From positions 4,792,501 to 4,856,500 of the forward strand of contig CP051237.1 of the NCBI GenBank assembly GCA_017794825.1: a stretch of DNA of 64,000 nt. The letters are read 5' to 3'. A program made the position numbers and the translations under genes. The first letter of the stretch is position 1, and each line of letters starts with the position of its first letter. The notes below the pieces were generated by a model, which ran no database searches, had not been told where the DNA came from, and worked only from the letters and a program-made list of their open reading frames with translations. Shown in pieces: positions 61,068 through 64,000 of this stretch. Origin of the DNA: Pararhizobium sp. Its GTDB lineage: Bacteria; Pseudomonadota; Alphaproteobacteria; Rhizobiales; Rhizobiaceae.

Positions 61068-62600
61068 TCAAGCGAATTTTCTCCGCCGGACCTTGTCCGC
61101 ATCCGGCGTTTCGATGCTCGGCGTGTCCACCTGAATGCGGTTGCGCGGCAATATCGCCGTCGCTTCGGTGCCGTGCCGCAGCTTCGATTTGAGCACGAAT
61201 TGTCCGCCATGCTCCGCAAGGATCGCCTGAACGATAGGCAGGCCCAGTCCGGTTCCCTGTTCGGCGCTCTTGATGGCGATCGATCCCTGTCCGAAAGCCG
61301 ACAGGACGATCGGAATCTCTTCTTCCGGTATTCCCGGCCCATTGTCGGTGACCGACACATATTGCCCGCCGCCAGCCGTCCAGCCCACCTTGAGCGTGAT
61401 GGCTCCGCCATTCGGCGTGAACTTGACGGCGTTCGACAGGAGATTGATCACGACCTGCCGCATGGACTTTTCGTCCACCCAGACCTTTGGCAATACGCGC
61501 TCGAACTGGCGTGTGATCGCGATATTCTTGTCGCGCGCCTTGATGTCCACCATGTGAATGCACTCGGATGCCAGTTCGACCAGATTGACCAGTTCTTCCC
61601 TGAGGTGATATCGGCCGGCTTCAATCCGCGACAGGTCAAGGATCTCGTTGATCAGATGCAGAAGATGATCGCCTGACCGGAAGATGTCGGAGGCGTATTC
61701 CTTGTAGGTCTCGTTTTCCATGGGTCCGAGAACCTCGTTCCGCATGACCTCGGAAAACCCCAAAATCGCGTTGAGCGGCGTACGCAACTCGTGGCTCATC
61801 GAAGCAAGAAAACGCGACTTCGCCAGATTTGCCTCTTCGGCGCGCCGCCGCGCCTCGTCCGACATGGATTTTGCAGTCTCGAGTTCGGCGATCAGCCAGT
61901 CCTTTTCAGACTGGATCGACAGTAGCTCCAGCTGCAGTCCGAACAGACGATTGGAGACGAACAGGAACAGCGCGAAAGCGGAAACGAGCAGGGCGAGGAT
62001 CGACATCTCGATCGTGTCCGTGAGATTCGATCCTGCAAGATAAAGGAGGCATAGCGGCACAGCGAAGAACAGGAGGGGCAATCGCCGCAATGCGAAACTC
62101 GACATCGCAGTGGCGGCGATGGCGATCAGCAGCACGACGCCCTTGTAGAACACGTAGGAATTCATCGTGCATTGCACGCATTCGGCGTAGGCGAAAGCGC
62201 CCCAGCAAACGCCGGTCACGGCGTGCACGGCGATGAGATAGCGCTCGCGACGGGCGATATCCCGCTGGGTCGGTTGACCCGAAGATGCGCGTCTTACCAG
62301 GATCGCCTGACCAGCGTAGGCGGCAAGCGTTATGGCGGCCCAACCAATCAGGCGTTGTTCATCGAAGAGAAAAACGCCGAAACCAGTCGTCAGCACAACG
62401 AGCAAAGGCATGATCAGGGTGCTGATCGAGGCCGTGCGAAGATAGGAAGAAAGCAATTCTCCGCTGAATTTCGGGTTCTGCAATTGTGACGATTGCAGCC
62501 GGTCGCGCGTTTCGCGAATGGCGCGCGCCGTTCTCGGATTGCGATAGCTTCGCGGCCGTTCGAGGATGTTCTTGTCCGCTGTAATGCTCGGCTGGTTCAT
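61068..62600 (-). CDS. Membrane-bound sensor histidine kinase, no response regulator nearby
   Basis: This 510-residue kinase has a polar N-terminus (~1-55), six or so membrane segments (55-220), a short coiled coil (230-260), the dimerisation/phosphoacceptor helix with H270 in S-M-S-H-E-L-R-T-P-L-N, and an ATPase domain with N-box N-L-L-S-N-A-V-K-F-T-P and G-boxes D-N-G-P-G-I-P and G-T-G-L-G-L-P. No large periplasmic sensor loop is seen, so it may sense membrane or cytoplasmic signals. It resembles PdhS/DivJ-type kinases of alphaproteobacteria in layout. No regulator gene is adjacent. Confidence 0.92.
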   Translation of the reverse strand: MNQPSITADKNILERPRSYRNPRTARAIRETRDRLQSSQLQNPKFSGELLSSYLRTASISTLIMPLLVVLTTGFGVFLFDEQRLIGWAAITLAAYAGQAILVRRASSGQPTQRDIARRERYLIAVHAVTGVCWGAFAYAECVQCTMNSYVFYKGVVLLIAIAATAMSSFALRRLPLLFFAVPLCLLYLAGSNLTDTIEMSILALLVSAFALFLFVSNRLFGLQLELLSIQSEKDWLIAELETAKSMSDEARRRAEEANLAKSRFLASMSHELRTPLNAILGFSEVMRNEVLGPMENETYKEYASDIFRSGDHLLHLINEILDLSRIEAGRYHLREELVNLVELASECIHMVDIKARDKNIAITRQFERVLPKVWVDEKSMRQVVINLLSNAVKFTPNGGAITLKVGWTAGGGQYVSVTDNGPGIPEEEIPIVLSAFGQGSIAIKSAEQGTGLGLPIVQAILAEHGGQFVLKSKLRHGTEATAILPRNRIQVDTPSIETPDADKVRRRKFA

Positions 62601-62729
62601 AATGTACCGGAATCAATAACTTCGTCCAAAATAGGGGCCAATCATTAAAAAGACCCTTCATAGGCCGTTGCAGTTTTGTCGCCATCGTTCCATCTTCTTG
62701 AAAACACAAGATGGATGATCGGAGGAAGC

Positions 62730-63341
62730 ATGCTTTTGTACGATGGAGGCCGGGCGCCCAATCCGCGGCGTGTGAGAATATTTCTGGCCGAAAAGGGCGT
62801 CGACGTGCCGCGCAAGGCGATCGATATGGGCGCGCTGGGCCATCGGTCGGAAGAGGTTACCGCCTTGAACCCGCTGCAGCGTCTGCCGGTGTTGGAACTG
62901 GACGATGGCGCGGTGTTGACGGAGTCGGTCGCGATCTGCCGTTATTTCGAGGAGCTTCATCCGGATCCGCCGCTGATGGGCGTCGATGCAAAGGACCGGG
63001 CGGTGGTCGAGATGTGGAATCGCCGGGCCGAGTTCCATTTTCTGCTTCCGGTCGCCAATGCATTCCGCCACACGCATCAGGCCATGGAAGGGTGGGAGGT
63101 CCCGCAGATTCCGGAATACGGGGAAGCCTCGAGGAGCAAGGCCCGGGAGTTCATGGAGTTTCTCGATCAGGAACTGGCAAATCGTCCTTTCATTGCGGGC
63201 GAGCGTTTCACGATTGCGGACATCACAGCAATGATGGCAATGGACATGCTGAAACCCGCGCGCATTGATCGGCCGCTTGATCTGAAGAATCTCATGCGCT
63301 GGTATGAGAGCGTCTCAACCAGGCCGAGCGCAGCCGCCTGA
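62730..63341 (+). CDS. Glutathione S-transferase family protein
   Basis: This 203-residue protein has an N-terminal thioredoxin-like domain (M-L-L-Y-D-G-G-R-A-P-N-P-R-R-V, then the cis-Pro region R-L-P-V-L-E and the glutathione-binding E-S-V-A-I-C-R-Y) and an all-helical C-terminal domain with the capping motif F-T-I-A-D-I-T-A. It probably conjugates or reduces small electrophiles. ATG at 62730 has GGAGGA directly upstream. It is divergent from the kinase and precedes the glycosylase gene by 6 bp. Confidence 0.9.
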   Translation: MLLYDGGRAPNPRRVRIFLAEKGVDVPRKAIDMGALGHRSEEVTALNPLQRLPVLELDDGAVLTESVAICRYFEELHPDPPLMGVDAKDRAVVEMWNRRAEFHFLLPVANAFRHTHQAMEGWEVPQIPEYGEASRSKAREFMEFLDQELANRPFIAGERFTIADITAMMAMDMLKPARIDRPLDLKNLMRWYESVSTRPSAAA

Positions 63342-63347
63342 GCGCAG

Positions 63348-63986
63348 ATGATCATCCGTGAAAATCCGCTGGATCCGTTGCTGAAGGAAATCGGCGATTG
63401 CCGGATTTGCCGCGATCATCCGAAATACGGGCGGCCGCTGCCGCATGAACCGCGTCCGGTCTGCGTCGCCGAGTCAGGAGCCCGGATTCTTGTCGCCGGA
63501 CAGGCGCCCGGCACGCGTGTCCATGAAACCGGCGTTCCCTTCAACGATGCGTCCGGAAACCGGTTGCGCGAGTGGATGGGCGTCGATCGCGAGACGTTCT
63601 ACGATCGGCGGCGGATCGCGATCGTTCCGATGGGATTCTGCTTTCCCGGACAGGATGACAGGGGAGCCGATCTGCCGCCGCGCCGTGAGTGCCGTGAACT
63701 GTGGCATGATCGGGTTTTCGCAGAGTTGAAGAATTTGCGGCTGTTGCTGGTGATCGGTCTGTATGCGCAGAACTACTATCTTGGAGGCAAGGCGTCGCGC
63801 TCGCTCACCGAAACGGTGGAGAGATGGCGCGAGTTCCGGCATGCGGACAGCCGCCATGTGATCTATCCTTTGCCGCACCCGTCCTGGCGAAACAATAGCT
63901 GGATCAAGAAACACGCCTGGTTCGAGGCCGAGCTTCTGCCTCGGCTTCGGACTGATATCGTCGACGCCTTGTCGGTCGAAAATTGA
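63348..63986 (+). CDS. Uracil-DNA glycosylase family protein
   Basis: This 212-residue protein has the superfamily motifs I-L-V-A-G-Q-A-P-G-T-R-V-H-E-T-G-V-P-F-N-D-A-S-G (motif 1 region, about 48-70) and L-P-H-P-S-W-R-N-N near the C-terminus (motif 2). Two Cys pairs are only partly present (C-R-I-C near residue 18), so an intact 4Fe-4S cluster like that of family 4 enzymes is not certain. It may remove damaged bases, but this subgroup is little studied. It is co-directional with the GST gene, probably in one transcript. Confidence 0.85.
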   Translation: MIIRENPLDPLLKEIGDCRICRDHPKYGRPLPHEPRPVCVAESGARILVAGQAPGTRVHETGVPFNDASGNRLREWMGVDRETFYDRRRIAIVPMGFCFPGQDDRGADLPPRRECRELWHDRVFAELKNLRLLLVIGLYAQNYYLGGKASRSLTETVERWREFRHADSRHVIYPLPHPSWRNNSWIKKHAWFEAELLPRLRTDIVDALSVEN

Positions 63987-64000
63987 GATATTGGTATTTT

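Overview
The window looks like a chromosomal segment of an alphaproteobacterium of the order Hyphomicrobiales, probably Mesorhizobium/Nitratireductor-like. The evidence is GC-rich coding sequence with AT-rich control regions, a UvrB with a long N-terminal extension, DUF992, DUF1289 and extensin-like proteins, a cobT/cobS pair, genes for the osmolyte N-acetylglutaminylglutamine amide (NAGGN), and many solute-binding-protein-dependent ABC transporters with FCD-type GntR regulators. No rRNA, intact tRNA, CRISPR array, prophage or complete insertion sequence was seen.

Region A (1-22.4 kb) is a catabolic block. The minus strand carries a branched-chain-amino-acid-type ABC importer (livJ, two dehydrogenases, livH, livM, livG, livF), then a lactonase-like metallo-hydrolase, a GntR regulator and an isochorismatase-fold hydrolase, and, from a separate promoter, a MaoC-type hydratase and two class III CoA-transferases. 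The plus strand carries another CoA-transferase, a CitE-type CoA lyase, an isocitrate-lyase/PEP-mutase-family lyase and a PrpF-type isomerase, followed by an opposed TcuA-like flavoprotein, an aldehyde dehydrogenase, a sugar-epimerase-like SDR, an MmgE/PrpD protein and a second GntR regulator. Transferase + hydratase + CitE lyase is the logic used for itaconate-type C5 diacids, and isomerase + PEP-mutase-family lyase that of dimethylmalate/methylitaconate-type acids; the actual substrate is unknown. Copies of the palindrome ATAATGCATTAT sit at the promoters of the MaoC, liv and CoA-transferase operons. A second motif, TGTNNACANTNGACA, marks the promoters of the lyase/isomerase, flavoprotein/aldehyde dehydrogenase and second GntR units. 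The two motifs suggest two linked regulons.

Region B (21.4-22.8 kb) is a junction. It holds a 301-bp MITE-like element with 33-bp terminal inverted repeats, a 3'-terminal fragment of a tRNA gene (tRNA-Sec-like), and an inverted copy of the dusA segment coding DWTDRHCR just upstream of dusA. These look like footprints of integration events and may mark the edge of a genomic island.

Region C (22.8-46.6 kb) has dusA, the NAGGN genes ngg and asnO, a MarR regulator, an M20 amidohydrolase, a peptide ABC transporter with a permease-ATPase fusion, a GntR regulator, and then the third NAGGN gene (M42 peptidase), separated from its usual partners by about 8.5 kb. A second MmgE/PrpD gene stands divergent from a GntR gene. 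That GntR gene is followed by a second peptide-type transporter operon with a CocE/NonD hydrolase embedded in it.

Region D (46.6-64 kb) looks like ordinary core genome: small envelope proteins, uvrB, a thioesterase, DUF2461 and extensin-like proteins, a double-ATPase ABC protein without permeases, a SPOUT RNA methyltransferase, an MFS exporter, cobT and cobS, DUF1289 and a retropepsin-like protease, a TauE permease, an orphan histidine kinase, a glutathione transferase and a uracil-DNA-glycosylase-family protein.
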